From the NCBI RefSeq assembly GCF_001422365.1, contig NZ_LMMT01000007.1:1-64000 (forward strand): 64,000 nucleotides of DNA. Reading direction: 5' to 3'. The translations under genes were made by a program, and so were the position numbers. The notes beneath the pieces were generated by a model, which saw only the letters and a list, made by a program, of their open reading frames with translations, had not been told where the DNA came from and searched no databases. The DNA comes from Pseudorhodoferax sp. Leaf265 (GTDB lineage Bacteria > Pseudomonadota > Gammaproteobacteria > Burkholderiales > Burkholderiaceae_C). Positions 1-10,225 of this stretch are shown here, in pieces; positions within the stretch are counted from its first letter, which is position 1; each line of letters begins with the position of its first letter.

Positions 1-160
1 GGTGGGCCTTGGCGCCTTCCTCCATGGTCAGGAAGAACTCGTTGGCCAGCGACTTCATGACCAGGGCCACCTTGGGCGGGCTCTGGGCCCACGAGGGCAC
101 GGCGGCCAGCAGACTGGCCAGGGCCAGCGCGGTGGAAAGGGTGCGGCGGGTCGAACGCAT
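1..160 (-). CDS. Sugar ABC transporter periplasmic binding protein (N-terminal part only)
   Basis: Only the first 53 codons are inside the window; the rest lies off the left edge. The ATG at 160 opens a signal peptide (basic n-region MRSTRR, hydrophobic core, likely cleavage after PSWA-Q) followed by KVALVMKSLANEFF, the first beta strand and helix typical of ribose/xylose-type (RbsB-like, type I periplasmic binding) proteins. Such proteins capture a sugar in the periplasm and deliver it to an ABC permease. A LacI-type operator lies directly upstream, which fits control of a sugar uptake operon. The sugar cannot be named from this fragment. Confidence 0.7.
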   Translation of the reverse strand, partial: MRSTRRTLSTALALASLLAAVPSWAQSPPKVALVMKSLANEFFLTMEEGAKAH

Positions 161-215
161 GGGGGTGGACTCCTGTTGTGATGCGTTGGGGGAGGCCGCC
201 AATATAGGAACACCA

Positions 216-238
216 AAACGTTTGCGCAAACGTTTGCG
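216..238. promoter_or_regulatory. Overlapping LacI/PurR-type operator palindromes
   Basis: Positions 216-235 form a perfect 20-base palindrome (AAACGTTTGCGCAAACGTTT). Positions 225-238 form a second perfect 14-base palindrome (CGCAAACGTTTGCG) that contains the first one's right half. Two AAACGTTT cores sit 12 bases apart. The central CG with flanking AAA/TTT is the hallmark of LacI-family operators, and the second palindrome matches the core of the E. coli PurR box. It lies 56-78 bases upstream of the sugar-binding protein start at 160, so a LacI-family sugar repressor is the likely ligand; no such regulator is encoded in the window. Confidence 0.65.
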
Positions 239-302
239 ATCAGGGCTTTCCCGCGAGATCGTTACAAGAGGTGAGGGCGCCCCGCGCGCTCGGGCCCTGC
301 GC

Positions 303-950
303 TCAGGGCGCGAGCCGCTCGCGCACCCAGCCGCCGCCGTCCTGGCGGTAGTTCAGGCGGTCGTGCAGCCGGCTCTTGCGCCCCTGCCAGAACTGCCATG
401 CGCTGGGCACCAGGCGGTAGCCGCCCCAGTGCGGCGGACGCGGCGGCTTGAGCAGGAACTGCGCGCCGTACCGGGCCGCATTGGCCACCAGCACGCCGCG
501 GCCGGAGATCACCTGGCTCTGCGGGCTGGCCCAGGCGCCGATGCGCGAGTCCAGCGGGCGGCTGTCGTAATAGGCGTCGCTCTCGGCAGCGCTGGTCTTC
601 TCGACCACGCCCTCGATGCGCACCACACGCTCGAGCTCGACCCAGTGGAACTGCAGCGCCGCATACGGGTTGCCGGCCAGCTCCTGGCCCTTGCGGCTGT
701 CGTAGTTGGTGTAGAAGACCAGGCCGCGTGCGTCGTAGCCCTTGACCAGCACGATGCGGGTGGACGGCTTGAGGTCGCTGCCCACGGTGGCCAGCGTCAT
801 CGCGTTGGGTTCGGGCACCTGGGCCGCAATGGCCTCGCCGAGCCATTGGTCGAACTGCTGCAATGGGTCGGCGTGCGAAGCCGATTCGTCGAGTTCGGCG
901 CGTTCGTAGCTCTTGCGCAGCGCGGCGATGGAGGTCTGGAGTTCGCTCAT
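303..950 (-). CDS. pdxH: Pyridoxamine 5'-phosphate oxidase
   Basis: FMN-dependent oxidase that converts pyridoxine or pyridoxamine 5'-phosphate to pyridoxal 5'-phosphate, the last step of vitamin B6 synthesis and salvage, in the cytoplasm. The 215-residue product has the usual length. It shows the FMN-binding stretch RIVLVKGYD followed by [16 protein letters not shown], the substrate-region motif [11 protein letters not shown], and the conserved C-terminal part with RLHDRLNYR and the terminal RLAP. The ATG at 950 begins MSELQTS, a normal start for the family. It is transcribed divergently from the bestrophin-like gene, with 68 bases between the two start codons. Confidence 0.95.
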   Translation of the reverse strand: MSELQTSIAALRKSYERAELDESASHADPLQQFDQWLGEAIAAQVPEPNAMTLATVGSDLKPSTRIVLVKGYDARGLVFYTNYDSRKGQELAGNPYAALQFHWVELERVVRIEGVVEKTSAAESDAYYDSRPLDSRIGAWASPQSQVISGRGVLVANAARYGAQFLLKPPRPPHWGGYRLVPSAWQFWQGRKSRLHDRLNYRQDGGGWVRERLAP

Positions 951-1018
951 GGGCCCGGATTGTGCAGCGCCCGGCGCGTACCATGCCGGCCCTGCGCCTT
1001 CCTGTTCCCTGTCCCGCG

Positions 1019-1930
1019 ATGATCGTCCGCCCCCGTCCCCATTGGCTGCACCTGCTGTTCGTGCGCCACGGCTCCATCCTTCCGCTGATCCTGCCGCAGC
1101 TGCTCTGGGCGCTGGCCTTTTCCATCGCCGTCACCGTGCTGCACGGCCAGGTGCTGCAGTGGAAGATCCCGCTCAACTTCGTGCCGTTCTCGCTGATCGG
1201 GCTCACGCTGGCGATCTTCCTGGGCTTTCGCAACAGCACCAGTTACAGCCGCTGGTGGGAGGCGCGCGTGCTGTGGGGCACCTTGCTGGTCGAGTGCCGC
1301 GCCGCGATGCGCCACGCGCTGACCCTGGTCGACGGGCCAGAGCAGGCGCCGGTTCTGGCGCGCCGGCTGATCGCGCTGGTGCATGCGTTGCGCCACCAGC
1401 TGCGGCGCAGCGATGCCGCGGCCGACCTGGCGCGGCTGCTGCCGCCCGAAGAGGCCGCGCGCGTGGCCGGGGCGCGCTTTCCGGCGGCCATGCTGCTGCA
1501 GATGGCCGGCGAGTGGCTGGGCGACATGCGCCGGCAGGGCCGGGTGGCCGCGCCGCTCGTGCCCGTGCTCGAGCAGCCGCTGGCCCAGCTGGGCAACGCG
1601 CTGGGCGGCTGCGAGCGCATCGCCGGCACGCCGATCCCGTTCACCTACAGCGTGATCATCCACCGCACCATCTACAGCTATGTGCTGCTGCTGCCGTTCG
1701 GCCTGGTCGACGCCATCGGTCCCATGACGCCCGTGATCGTGGCCTTCATCGCCTACACCTTCTTCGCGCTGGAGGCGCTGGGCTCGGAGATCGAGGAGCC
1801 GTTCGGCCTGGCCGCCAACGACCTCGCGCTGGACACCCTGTGCTGGACCATCGAGACCGCCGTGCTCGAAAGCCTGGGCCGCAGCGACGGGCCGCCTCAG
1901 CCGCAACCGCGCAATTTCCAGCTCACCTGA
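1019..1930 (+). CDS. Bestrophin-family membrane channel
   Basis: A 303-residue integral membrane protein of the bestrophin/UPF0187 family, whose bacterial members form pentameric ion channels in the inner membrane. Visible features are the N-terminal MIVRPRPHW, two adjacent hydrophobic segments, the family motif [16 protein letters not shown] near residues 71-86, and a C-terminal membrane segment followed by EIEEPFG, which is strongly conserved in bestrophins. The ATG at 1019 is chosen because the family begins a few residues before the HWLxxLF segment; an in-frame ATG at 983 would add twelve residues. The transported ion cannot be told from sequence alone. Confidence 0.85.
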   Translation: MIVRPRPHWLHLLFVRHGSILPLILPQLLWALAFSIAVTVLHGQVLQWKIPLNFVPFSLIGLTLAIFLGFRNSTSYSRWWEARVLWGTLLVECRAAMRHALTLVDGPEQAPVLARRLIALVHALRHQLRRSDAAADLARLLPPEEAARVAGARFPAAMLLQMAGEWLGDMRRQGRVAAPLVPVLEQPLAQLGNALGGCERIAGTPIPFTYSVIIHRTIYSYVLLLPFGLVDAIGPMTPVIVAFIAYTFFALEALGSEIEEPFGLAANDLALDTLCWTIETAVLESLGRSDGPPQPQPRNFQLT

Positions 1931-1960
1931 TTGACGACTGAATATTCATTCGCCTAAGAT
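1931..1960 (+). promoter_or_regulatory. tetR promoter with operator in the spacer
   Basis: TTGACG (1931-1936) and TAAGAT (1955-1960) form a -35/-10 pair with an 18-base spacer. The inverted repeat GACTGAA-TA-TTCATTC (1936-1951, one mismatched pair) fills the spacer. The same repeat, without mismatch, precedes the molybdenum hydroxylase genes at 2579-2594. A repressor bound here would block RNA polymerase, so autoregulation by the adjacent TetR protein is the simplest reading. The predicted transcription start falls at or one base before the GTG start codon at 1968. Confidence 0.65.
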
Positions 1961-1967
1961 CGGCGAC

Positions 1968-2540
1968 GTGAAACCCAAGGACGACGACAAGCAGCAAGCC
2001 ATCGCCAGCGCGACGTTCGCGCTCGTGGCCCAGGTCGGCCTGTCGGGCCTGACCATGGCGGCCATCGCGCGCGAGGCCGGCATTGCCACGGGCACGCTGT
2101 ACGTCTACTACAAGTCCAAGGAAGACCTGCTCAACGCGCTGTACGAGCAGGTCAAGGGCGCGCTGGCGCGGCTGATCACCGAGGAGGCCACGGCAGCCAT
2201 GCCGTTTCGCGCGCGTTTCCAGCGCAACTGGCTGCTGCTGCTGCGGCACCGCCAGGCCCATTACGCCGAGACGGTGTTCATGGAGCAGTACTACAACTCG
2301 CCCTGGTTCAGCGAGGCCTCGCGCCAGTTCTCGGCCCGGTTCACGGGCGAGTGCCTGGGTTTCTTCGACGAAGCGCGTGCCCAGCAGATCGTCAAGGACG
2401 TGCCCACCATGCTGCTGGCCGCGAGCTTCTTCGGCTCGGTGCGCGAGACCGCCAACCTGCTGCGCAGCGGCGACCTGCAAGACACGGAGGCGGCGCTGGC
2501 ACAGGCGTTTTCGATCTTCTGGGACGGCATCAAGGCCTGA
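1968..2540 (+). CDS. TetR-family transcriptional regulator
   Basis: A 190-residue TetR-type repressor. The N-terminal helix-turn-helix is clear at about residues 9-55, with GLSGLTMAAIAREAGIATGTLYVYYKSKEDLL, ending in the family's typical YxYYKSKEDL. The C-terminal all-helical ligand domain is not diagnostic of an inducer. The start is a GTG at 1968; no ribosome binding site precedes it and the promoter -10 ends only seven bases upstream, so the mRNA may be leaderless. The gene lies just upstream of the two-subunit molybdenum hydroxylase and shares its operator sequence, so it probably represses that operon and itself. Confidence 0.88.
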   Translation: MKPKDDDKQQAIASATFALVAQVGLSGLTMAAIAREAGIATGTLYVYYKSKEDLLNALYEQVKGALARLITEEATAAMPFRARFQRNWLLLLRHRQAHYAETVFMEQYYNSPWFSEASRQFSARFTGECLGFFDEARAQQIVKDVPTMLLAASFFGSVRETANLLRSGDLQDTEAALAQAFSIFWDGIKA

Positions 2541-2578
2541 GCGCGGCGGACCACGGCCTCCCTCAAGAACACATAGAA

Positions 2579-2594
2579 GAATGAACATTCATTC
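2579..2594. promoter_or_regulatory. TetR operator upstream of the molybdenum hydroxylase operon
   Basis: Perfect inverted repeat GAATGAA-CA-TTCATTC. Together with the following GCCC it matches the operator in the tetR promoter, where the right arm TTCATTC is also followed by GCC. It sits 31 bases before the small-subunit start at 2625, in the same register relative to a weak -10-like CAACTT (2598-2603) as in the tetR promoter. Confidence 0.65.
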
Positions 2595-2624
2595 GCCCAA
2601 CTTCCCCACCCACGAAAGGTCCCC

Positions 2625-3083
2625 ATGGCCACGCTGAACATCAATGGCAAGGACGTCCAGGTCGACGTCGACGACTCCACGCCCATCCTCTGGGCCTTGC
2701 GCGACACGCTCGGCATGACCGGCACCAAGTTCGGCTGCGGCGCGGCGCTGTGCGGCGCCTGCACCGTGCACATGAACGGCGCGGCGATCCGCTCGTGCGT
2801 CACACCGATCTCGGCCGCGGCCGGCCAGAAGATCACCACCATCGAGGCGGTGGCCGGCGACCGCGTCGGCAAGGCCGTGCAAGCGGCCTGGGTCAAGATC
2901 GACGTGGCGCAATGCGGCTACTGCCAGAGCGGCCAGATCATGAGCGCCACCGCGCTGCTGCAGTCCAACCCGCGGCCCAGCGATGCCGACATCGACGCCG
3001 CCATGGCCGGCAACATCTGCCGCTGCGGCACCTATGCGCGCATCCGCGGCGCGATCAAGGACGCCGCCGCGTCGCTGGCCTGA
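2625..3083 (+). CDS. Molybdenum hydroxylase, [2Fe-2S] electron-transfer subunit
   Basis: Small subunit of an aldehyde/isoquinoline-type molybdenum hydroxylase (xanthine oxidase family), 152 residues. It carries electrons from the molybdenum site through two [2Fe-2S] clusters. The plant-ferredoxin-like cluster uses Cys38, Cys43, Cys46 and Cys58 ([15 protein letters not shown]). The second, helical-domain cluster uses Cys97, Cys100, Cys132 and Cys134 ([10 protein letters not shown] and ICRCGTY). All eight ligands are present. The ATG at 2625 gives the usual MATLxINGK start. It is followed after 14 bases by the large subunit, and a TetR operator lies upstream. Best compared with IorA-like subunits; the substrate is unknown. 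Confidence 0.92.
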   Translation: MATLNINGKDVQVDVDDSTPILWALRDTLGMTGTKFGCGAALCGACTVHMNGAAIRSCVTPISAAAGQKITTIEAVAGDRVGKAVQAAWVKIDVAQCGYCQSGQIMSATALLQSNPRPSDADIDAAMAGNICRCGTYARIRGAIKDAAASLA

Positions 3084-3097
3084 CACCGGAGAACACC

Positions 3098-5359
3098 ATG
3101 CATCTGCAAGACCTCAGCGCCGACCAGATCCACGCCATGCTGCCGCCTGCACTGGCCCGCCGCCTGGACGATGGCACCGACACGGGCGCCGCCGGCCTGC
3201 CACGGCGCAGCTTCCTGAAGATGACGGCCGTATCCGGCTTCGCACTCGGCGCGTTCCCGTTGTTGGCCGAGGCACAGGCTCCGGCCGCGGCCGGCCTCAA
3301 GCCCGCGCAGCAACCGGCCGCCTTCGTGAGCATCGCGAAAGATGGCACCGTCACCGTGACGGTGAACCGCCTGGAATTCGGCCAGGGCACGCACACGGGT
3401 CTCGCCATGGTGCTGGCCGAGGAGCTGGACGCCGACTGGAGCCGGGTGCGCGCCGTGCACGGCAGCCAGGCCATCGCCTATGCCGACCCGGCCTACGGCA
3501 TGCACCTGACGGGCGGTTCCACCGCCATCAAGAACTCCTACACCCAGTACCGCGAGCTGGGCGCCCGCACCCGCGCCATGCTGGTGCAGGCCGCCGCCAC
3601 GCAGTGGGGCGTGCCGGCCGCGTCGCTCGCCACCGAGCGCGGCGTGGTCATCGGCCCCGGCGGCAAGCGGGCCGACTACGGCGCGCTGGCCGAGGCGGCG
3701 ATGCAGTTGCCCGTGCCGACCCAGGTCACGCTCAAGGACCCGAAGAACTTCAAGCTGATCGGCCAGCCCACCGGCCGCATCGATGCGGCGGCCAAGTCCA
3801 GCGGCCGGCAGGATTTCGGCATCGACGTGCGCCTGCCCGGCATGCTGACGGCCGTGTGCCAGCACCCGCCGGTGTTCGGTGGCAAGGTGGCGTCGGTGGA
3901 CGATGCTGCCGCGCGCGCCGTGAAAGGTGTGAAGGCCGTGCTGCGCGTGCCGCTGCACAACGGCGGCGAGGGCGTGGCCGTGGTCGCCGACGGCTACTGG
4001 GCTGCCAAGCAGGGCCGCGACGCGCTCAAGCTGGAGTGGAGCGATGCCGGCCGCCAGAAGGTCGACAGCACGGCGCAGCTGGCCGCCTACCGCGCGCTGG
4101 CCGCCAAGACCGGCCACGTGAAGTACCAGGCCGACATGGCCCCGCTGGCGGGCGCGCCGCACAAGATCAGCGCCGAGTTCCATTTCCCCTACCTGGCCCA
4201 CGCGCCCATGGAGCCGCTGAACTGCACCGTGCAGCTCACCGGCCGTGGCGCCGATGGCAAGGCCAAGCTCTGGGTCGGCACGCAGATGCCCGGCCTGGAA
4301 GCCGCCGCCGCCGTGCGCGTGCTGGGCATCCAACCCGAGAACCTGGCCATGGAGGTGCAGATGGCCGGCGGCGGCTTCGGCCGGCGCGGCCTGCCGACCA
4401 GCGACTTCGTGGTCGAGGCCTGCACCATCGCCAAGGCCGCGCAGGCCGCCGGCATCGAGGCGCCGATCCGCACGCTGTGGAGCCGTGAGGACGACATCCG
4501 CGGCGGCTACTACCGGCCCATGCATGTGCACCGGGCCGAGATCGGTTTCGACGCCAAGGGCAAGGTGCTGGCCTGGGACCACGTGATCGTGGGCCAGTCC
4601 ATCATGGCGGGCACCTTCTTCGAGTCCGCCATGGTCAAGGACGGCGTGGACACCACCATGGTCGAGGGCATGCGCGCGCCCTACGAGGTGCCGATGCGGC
4701 TGTCGGCCCACCACCCAAAGGACAACGTGCCGGTGCTGTGGTGGCGCAGCGTGGGCTCGACCCACACCGCCTACGCGATGGAAACGCTGGTCGACGAGAT
4801 CGCGCGTGCCACCCGGCAGGACCCGGTGGCCTACCGCATGGCGCTGATGGACGCCAAGGCCACGCGCCACCGCGCCGCGCTGCAGCTGGCGGTCGACCGC
4901 TCGGGCTATGGCAAGCGCCAGCTGCCCGCGGGCCGGGCCTGGGGCGTGGCGCTGCACGAGTCGTTCGACTCGGTGGTGGCCTATGTGGTGGAGGCCTCGG
5001 TGGAGAACGGCACGCCCAGGCTGCACCAGGTCACGGCCGGCTTGCACTGCAACCTGGCGGTGAACCCCAAGAGCGTGGAGGCGCAGATCCAGGGCGCTGC
5101 GCTGATGGGCCTGTCGATGTGCCTGCCGGGCGCGGCCGTCACGCTCAAGGACGGGGTGGTCGAGCAGAGCAACTTCGGCGACTTCGTGGTGCCGCGCATC
5201 ACCGACATGCCGGCCATCGCGGTGCACATCGTGCCCAGCGCGGACGCGCCCACCGGCATGGGCGAGCCGGGCCTGCCGCCGCTGGCGCCGGCCTTCGCCA
5301 ACGCCATCGCGCGGCTGACCGGCAAGCCGCTGCGCGAGCTGCCCTTCAAGCTGGCCTGA
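3098..5359 (+). CDS. Molybdenum hydroxylase, molybdopterin-binding large subunit with Tat signal
   Basis: Catalytic subunit of 753 residues, related to IorB/aldehyde dehydrogenase large subunits. A twin-arginine signal (RRSFLK, Arg36-Arg37, then a hydrophobic stretch ending LLAEAQA) indicates export of the folded enzyme to the periplasm together with its [2Fe-2S] partner. Molybdopterin-contact motifs include GQGTHTG, QMAGGGFGRRG and WWRSVGSTH; the near-C-terminal GEPGLPP carries Glu723, the base expected at the active site. No FAD subunit is encoded, so electrons probably pass to a cytochrome or quinone, which is an inference. The following MocA-like gene overlaps by one base. The substrate is probably an aldehyde or N-heterocycle; it cannot be fixed from sequence. 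Confidence 0.9.
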   Translation: MHLQDLSADQIHAMLPPALARRLDDGTDTGAAGLPRRSFLKMTAVSGFALGAFPLLAEAQAPAAAGLKPAQQPAAFVSIAKDGTVTVTVNRLEFGQGTHTGLAMVLAEELDADWSRVRAVHGSQAIAYADPAYGMHLTGGSTAIKNSYTQYRELGARTRAMLVQAAATQWGVPAASLATERGVVIGPGGKRADYGALAEAAMQLPVPTQVTLKDPKNFKLIGQPTGRIDAAAKSSGRQDFGIDVRLPGMLTAVCQHPPVFGGKVASVDDAAARAVKGVKAVLRVPLHNGGEGVAVVADGYWAAKQGRDALKLEWSDAGRQKVDSTAQLAAYRALAAKTGHVKYQADMAPLAGAPHKISAEFHFPYLAHAPMEPLNCTVQLTGRGADGKAKLWVGTQMPGLEAAAAVRVLGIQPENLAMEVQMAGGGFGRRGLPTSDFVVEACTIAKAAQAAGIEAPIRTLWSREDDIRGGYYRPMHVHRAEIGFDAKGKVLAWDHVIVGQSIMAGTFFESAMVKDGVDTTMVEGMRAPYEVPMRLSAHHPKDNVPVLWWRSVGSTHTAYAMETLVDEIARATRQDPVAYRMALMDAKATRHRAALQLAVDRSGYGKRQLPAGRAWGVALHESFDSVVAYVVEASVENGTPRLHQVTAGLHCNLAVNPKSVEAQIQGAALMGLSMCLPGAAVTLKDGVVEQSNFGDFVVPRITDMPAIAVHIVPSADAPTGMGEPGLPPLAPAFANAIARLTGKPLRELPFKLA

Positions 5360-5916
5360 TGGCGGTGCCGGCAGCGCCCGTCGTGCTGGTGCTGGCCTCC
5401 GGCCGGGGCGAGCGCTTCCGCGCCTCGGGCGGCCAGGTGCACAAACTGCAGGCGCTGCTGGCCGGCAAGCCGGTGTTGCAGCACACGCTGGATGCGGTGC
5501 GCGCGAGCGGGCTGGCCTGGCATCTGGAGGACGCGGGCCACCCGGGCATGGGCGACTCGATCGCGGCGGCCGTGCGAGCCACCCAGGGGGCAGGGGGCTG
5601 GCTGGTGCTGCCGGGCGACCTGCCGTTGATCGAGCCGGCGGCGCTGCTGCGCGTGGCCGCGGCGCTGCGTGGCGCGGCCGTCGTGCTGCCGCAGCATGCG
5701 GGCACGCGGGGGCACCCGGTGGGTTTCTCCGTGGCCTGCCGCGACGAACTGCTGGCCTTGTCCGGCGAAGCCGGCGCGGCCGCCATCGTGCAAGCGCGCA
5801 AGCGGGCAGGGCAGGTGCTGGAACTGGCGCTCGACGGCGCCGGCTGCGTGACCGACATCGACACGCTGGACGACCTGGCGCGGGCCGAGGCCGCGCTGCT
5901 CAACCGGCCAGCCTGA
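5359..5916 (+). CDS. MocA/MobA-like molybdenum cofactor nucleotidyltransferase
   Basis: A 185-residue NTP-transferase (MobA-like fold). The N-terminal VLVLASGRGERF is the nucleotide-binding LxxGxGxRF loop, and VLPGDLPLIEP near residue 85 contains the Asp that binds the metal-nucleotide. In MocA proteins the reaction attaches CMP to molybdopterin to make the cytosine dinucleotide cofactor used by xanthine-oxidase family enzymes. Its start codon overlaps the stop of the molybdenum hydroxylase large subunit (TGATG), so the two are translationally coupled, and cofactor maturation for that enzyme is the likely role. The 3' end overlaps the convergent ChaC-like gene by 17 bases. Confidence 0.8.
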   Translation: MAVPAAPVVLVLASGRGERFRASGGQVHKLQALLAGKPVLQHTLDAVRASGLAWHLEDAGHPGMGDSIAAAVRATQGAGGWLVLPGDLPLIEPAALLRVAAALRGAAVVLPQHAGTRGHPVGFSVACRDELLALSGEAGAAAIVQARKRAGQVLELALDGAGCVTDIDTLDDLARAEAALLNRPA

Positions 5917-6490
5917 GCAGCTTCTCCAGCGCCTTGTCGCGGATCTGGTGGCGCTTGAGGCTCTCGAAGGTTTCGCGCGCGTAGTCCAGCGTGGTGCCGA
6001 AGCGTCCGCAGGACTGCGTGAACACGCGCCGGTAGTCCTCGTCGGTCAGCGTGCGCGTGAAGCTCGGGCTCTGGCGCGACAGCGTGAAGGCCAGCGCCTT
6101 GACCGGCCCCTCGGGCGTCATGCAGTGCAGCCAGCGCGGGTCGTACACGCCCATCAGCATCTCGCGCGCCCACAGGCGGTCCAGCACCGCGTCGCCGTCG
6201 CACTGCGGGATGCGGAACACCACGCCCTGGCAGCTGCCGCCGGTCAGCAGCGCGAACACCAGGCCTGGGCACTCCGGCGTGCCGCGGTTGATGCGGCTCC
6301 ACATCTTGAGCGCGCGGTGCCAGCCGTGCACGCGCGCGAGCCGGTGCTCCACATGCTCGAACTCGGGCCGCCAGATCAGCGAGCCGTAGCCGAACACCCA
6401 GTAGTCCTGCTGGCCACCCCATTCGCGCCGCGTGCGCTCGAGCATCGGCAGGGGATCGCGCAGGGGCACGGGCAGGGGATTCGGTTTCAC
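5900..6490 (-). CDS. ChaC-like gamma-glutamylcyclotransferase
   Basis: Glutathione-specific gamma-glutamylcyclotransferase family, which cleaves glutathione to 5-oxoproline and Cys-Gly in the cytosol. The diagnostic nucleotide-like loop [12 protein letters not shown] is present near the start, followed by [23 protein letters not shown], typical of ChaC, and [12 protein letters not shown], which carries a conserved acidic residue. The start is uncertain: the frame is open to a possible ATG at 6586, but that would run through the inverted repeat upstream of edd. GTG at 6490 (beginning VKPNPLP) or ATG at 6445 (MLERTRREW) fit the family length better. The gene is divergent from edd. Confidence 0.82.
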   Translation of the reverse strand: MKPNPLPVPLRDPLPMLERTRREWGGQQDYWVFGYGSLIWRPEFEHVEHRLARVHGWHRALKMWSRINRGTPECPGLVFALLTGGSCQGVVFRIPQCDGDAVLDRLWAREMLMGVYDPRWLHCMTPEGPVKALAFTLSRQSPSFTRTLTDEDYRRVFTQSCGRFGTTLDYARETFESLKRHQIRDKALEKLLRLAG

Positions 6491-6529
6491 GGCCGCCACT
6501 CTAGCAAGCCCGGCGCCGCCCTGCTGTTT

Positions 6530-6547
6530 GGTAACCCACTGGTTACC
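6530..6547. promoter_or_regulatory. Candidate operator between chaC-like gene and edd
   Basis: Inverted repeat GGTAACC-CACT-GGTTACC with perfect seven-base arms, 84 bases before the edd start. Each arm is itself a GGTWACC near-palindrome, similar to half-sites of GntR-type regulators; in E. coli the edd-eda operon is controlled through GTTACC-type half-sites. It is a plausible site for a regulator of the Entner-Doudoroff genes, but the cognate protein is not in the window. Confidence 0.45.
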
Positions 6548-6630
6548 CCCGGCGGTCGGCGCGGCACCCATCGGGAGTAGGATCACCGCGCCCCTCCAAG
6601 CCCCGCCGCGCCGCCCCCCGGCCCAGAACG

Positions 6631-8465
<1,835 letters not shown>

Positions 8466-8475
<10 letters not shown>

Positions 8476-9119
8476 AGAACCTTGCCACCCCACTGACCGC
8501 CCGCGACGTGATGCGCGACGCGCCGGTCATCCCCGTCATCGTGCTGCACGACGTGGCCCATGCCGTGCCGATGGCGCGTGCCTTGCTGGCCGGCGGCATC
8601 CGCATGCTGGAGGTCACGCTGCGCACGCCGCAGGCGCTGGCGTGCATGGAGGCCATCGCCCGGGACGTGCCCGAGGCCGTGGTCGGCGCCGGCACCATCC
8701 GCACGCCGGCCGACGTGGCGGCCTCGGTGCGGGCCGGTGCGCGCTTTGGCGTGAGCCCGGGCTACACCTCCAAGGTCGGCCAGGCCTGCCGCGATGCCGG
8801 ACTGCCGCTCTTGCCCGGTGTGGCCACGGGCAGCGAGATCATGATGGCGCAGGAGGATGGCTTCACGGAGCTCAAGTTCTTCCCGGCGCTGCAGGCCGGC
8901 GGGATCCCCATGCTCAAGGCCTGGCAGGGGCCGTTCGGCGAGGTCAAGTTCTGCCCCACGGGCGGCGTGAGCGCGGCGAACGCAGGCGAATTCCTCGCGC
9001 TGTCCAACGTGGCCTGCGTGGGCGGCTCGTGGATCGTGCCGAACGACGCGATCGTCGCGGGTGACTGGGGCCGCATCGAGCAATTGGCCCGCGAGGCCGC
9101 CGCCCTGCCGCGCCGCTGA
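8466..9119 (+). CDS. eda: KDPG aldolase (2-keto-3-deoxy-6-phosphogluconate aldolase)
   Basis: Class I aldolase that splits KDPG into pyruvate and glyceraldehyde 3-phosphate, 217 residues. The conserved catalytic Glu is in [11 protein letters not shown] and the Schiff-base Lys in [20 protein letters not shown] and [15 protein letters not shown] build the phosphate and active-site loops. The start ATG at 8466 lies inside the last codons of edd, giving a tightly coupled edd-eda pair. The related but shorter aldolase DgoA is encoded at 17855-18493 with motifs of the galactonate type, so the two paralogues have separate pathways. Confidence 0.95.
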
Positions 9120-9121
9120 CG

Positions 9122-9138
9122 GCGCCGCCCTTCGGCGC
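9122..9138 (+). terminator. Weak hairpin after eda
   Basis: GCGCCG-CCCTT-CGGCGC, a perfect six-base stem right after the eda stop codon. There is no following T-run, so an intrinsic terminator is doubtful; it could only slow polymerase or protect the 3' end. Confidence 0.25.
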
Positions 9139-9156
9139 AGCGGAACACCGGCTTTC

Positions 9157-9171
9157 GCAATCGTTGATTGC
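9157..9171. promoter_or_regulatory. Candidate operator before the Bug/CoA-transferase genes
   Basis: GCAATC-GTT-GATTGC, a perfect dyad with six-base arms, 55 bases before the first Bug gene. Short dyads of this kind are common at LysR-type sites, and Bug/CoA-transferase clusters are often under LysR control, but no regulator gene is adjacent here. Confidence 0.35.
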
Positions 9172-9225
9172 CGGGGAGACCGGCGCGCGGGATGATCCGC
9201 GGCTTCTGACCAGGAGACGCCGCCC

Positions 9226-10203
9226 ATGCCTTCCATTTCCGCGAGCCGCCGCGCGCTGCTGGCCCTGGCCGCCGCTTGCGCGCTGCCGGCCGCTGCCCAG
9301 TCCGGCTATCCGTCGCGCCCCATCGTGCTGGTCGTGCCGCAAGCGGCCGGCGGCACCAACGACATCGTGGGCCGCATCGTCGGCCAAAAGCTCGGTGAGG
9401 TGCTGGGCGGCAGCGCCGTGGTGGAGAACCGGCCCGGCGCGGGCGGCAACATCGGCACCCAGTACGTCGCACGCGGCCCCAAGGACGGCCACACCCTTCT
9501 GATGACCATCAGCAGCAGCCAGGCCATCAACCCCTCGCTGTACAAGAGCCCGGGCTTCGACCCGGTGAAGGATTTCGTCCCGCTGGGCCTGGTCGGCGCC
9601 GTGCCCAACGTGCTGCTGGTCAACCCGGCGTTTCCGGCCCAGAACCTCACCGAGTTCCTGGCGCTGGCGCGCAAGAGCGGCGACGCCTTGCAGTACGCGT
9701 CGGCCGGCAACGGCACGCTGAACCACCTGCTGGGCGAGATGCTCAACAGCATGGCCGGGCTCAAGCTGCAGCATGTGCCGTACAAGGGCGTCGCGCCGGC
9801 CTTGAACGACGTGCTGGGCGGCCAACTGCCCATGCTGTTCGCGAGCCTGCCGTCCGCGCTCTCGCACATCCAGGCCGGCAAGCTGCGGGCGATCGCCGTC
9901 AGCGGCGCCAAGCGCTCGCCGACGCTGCCCAACGTGCCGGCCATTGCCGAGGCTGTGCCCGGCTACGACGGCCAGCTCTGGATCGGCCTGTTCGCCCCCA
10001 CCGGCCTGCCGGCGCCCGTGCAGGCCCAGCTGGAGGAGGGCATGCGCAAGACCATGGCGGCCAAGGACCTGCGCGACAAGCTCGAGCAGCAGGGCGTGGA
10101 GATCGCGCCGCCGACCACGCCTGCGCAGTTCGCTGCGCTGCTGCAAGACGACCTGGCCAAGTGGGCCCGCATCGTCAAGTCCTCCGGCGCTTCCGTCGAC
10201 TGA
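9226..10203 (+). CDS. Bug-family (TctC-like) periplasmic binding protein 1
   Basis: Tripartite tricarboxylate transporter receptor family protein, 325 residues. A signal peptide (basic start, hydrophobic core, cleavage near PAAAQS) sends it to the periplasm. Family landmarks are [38 protein letters not shown], the tail of the first lobe [14 protein letters not shown], and [15 protein letters not shown]. Bug proteins bind carboxylates or other small metabolites; the ligand is not predictable. No TctA/TctB membrane subunits are present, which is usual for Bug genes in Burkholderiales. It is the first gene of a Bug / CoA-transferase / Bug row. Confidence 0.9.
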   Translation: MPSISASRRALLALAAACALPAAAQSGYPSRPIVLVVPQAAGGTNDIVGRIVGQKLGEVLGGSAVVENRPGAGGNIGTQYVARGPKDGHTLLMTISSSQAINPSLYKSPGFDPVKDFVPLGLVGAVPNVLLVNPAFPAQNLTEFLALARKSGDALQYASAGNGTLNHLLGEMLNSMAGLKLQHVPYKGVAPALNDVLGGQLPMLFASLPSALSHIQAGKLRAIAVSGAKRSPTLPNVPAIAEAVPGYDGQLWIGLFAPTGLPAPVQAQLEEGMRKTMAAKDLRDKLEQQGVEIAPPTTPAQFAALLQDDLAKWARIVKSSGASVD

Positions 10204-10225
10204 TTTCCCCTCTCCTGCACGCACC

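Noticed and set aside
6491-6586. Extended N-terminus for the ChaC-like gene starting at 6586.
   Set aside because: It would cover the whole edd operator region and adds residues without family similarity.
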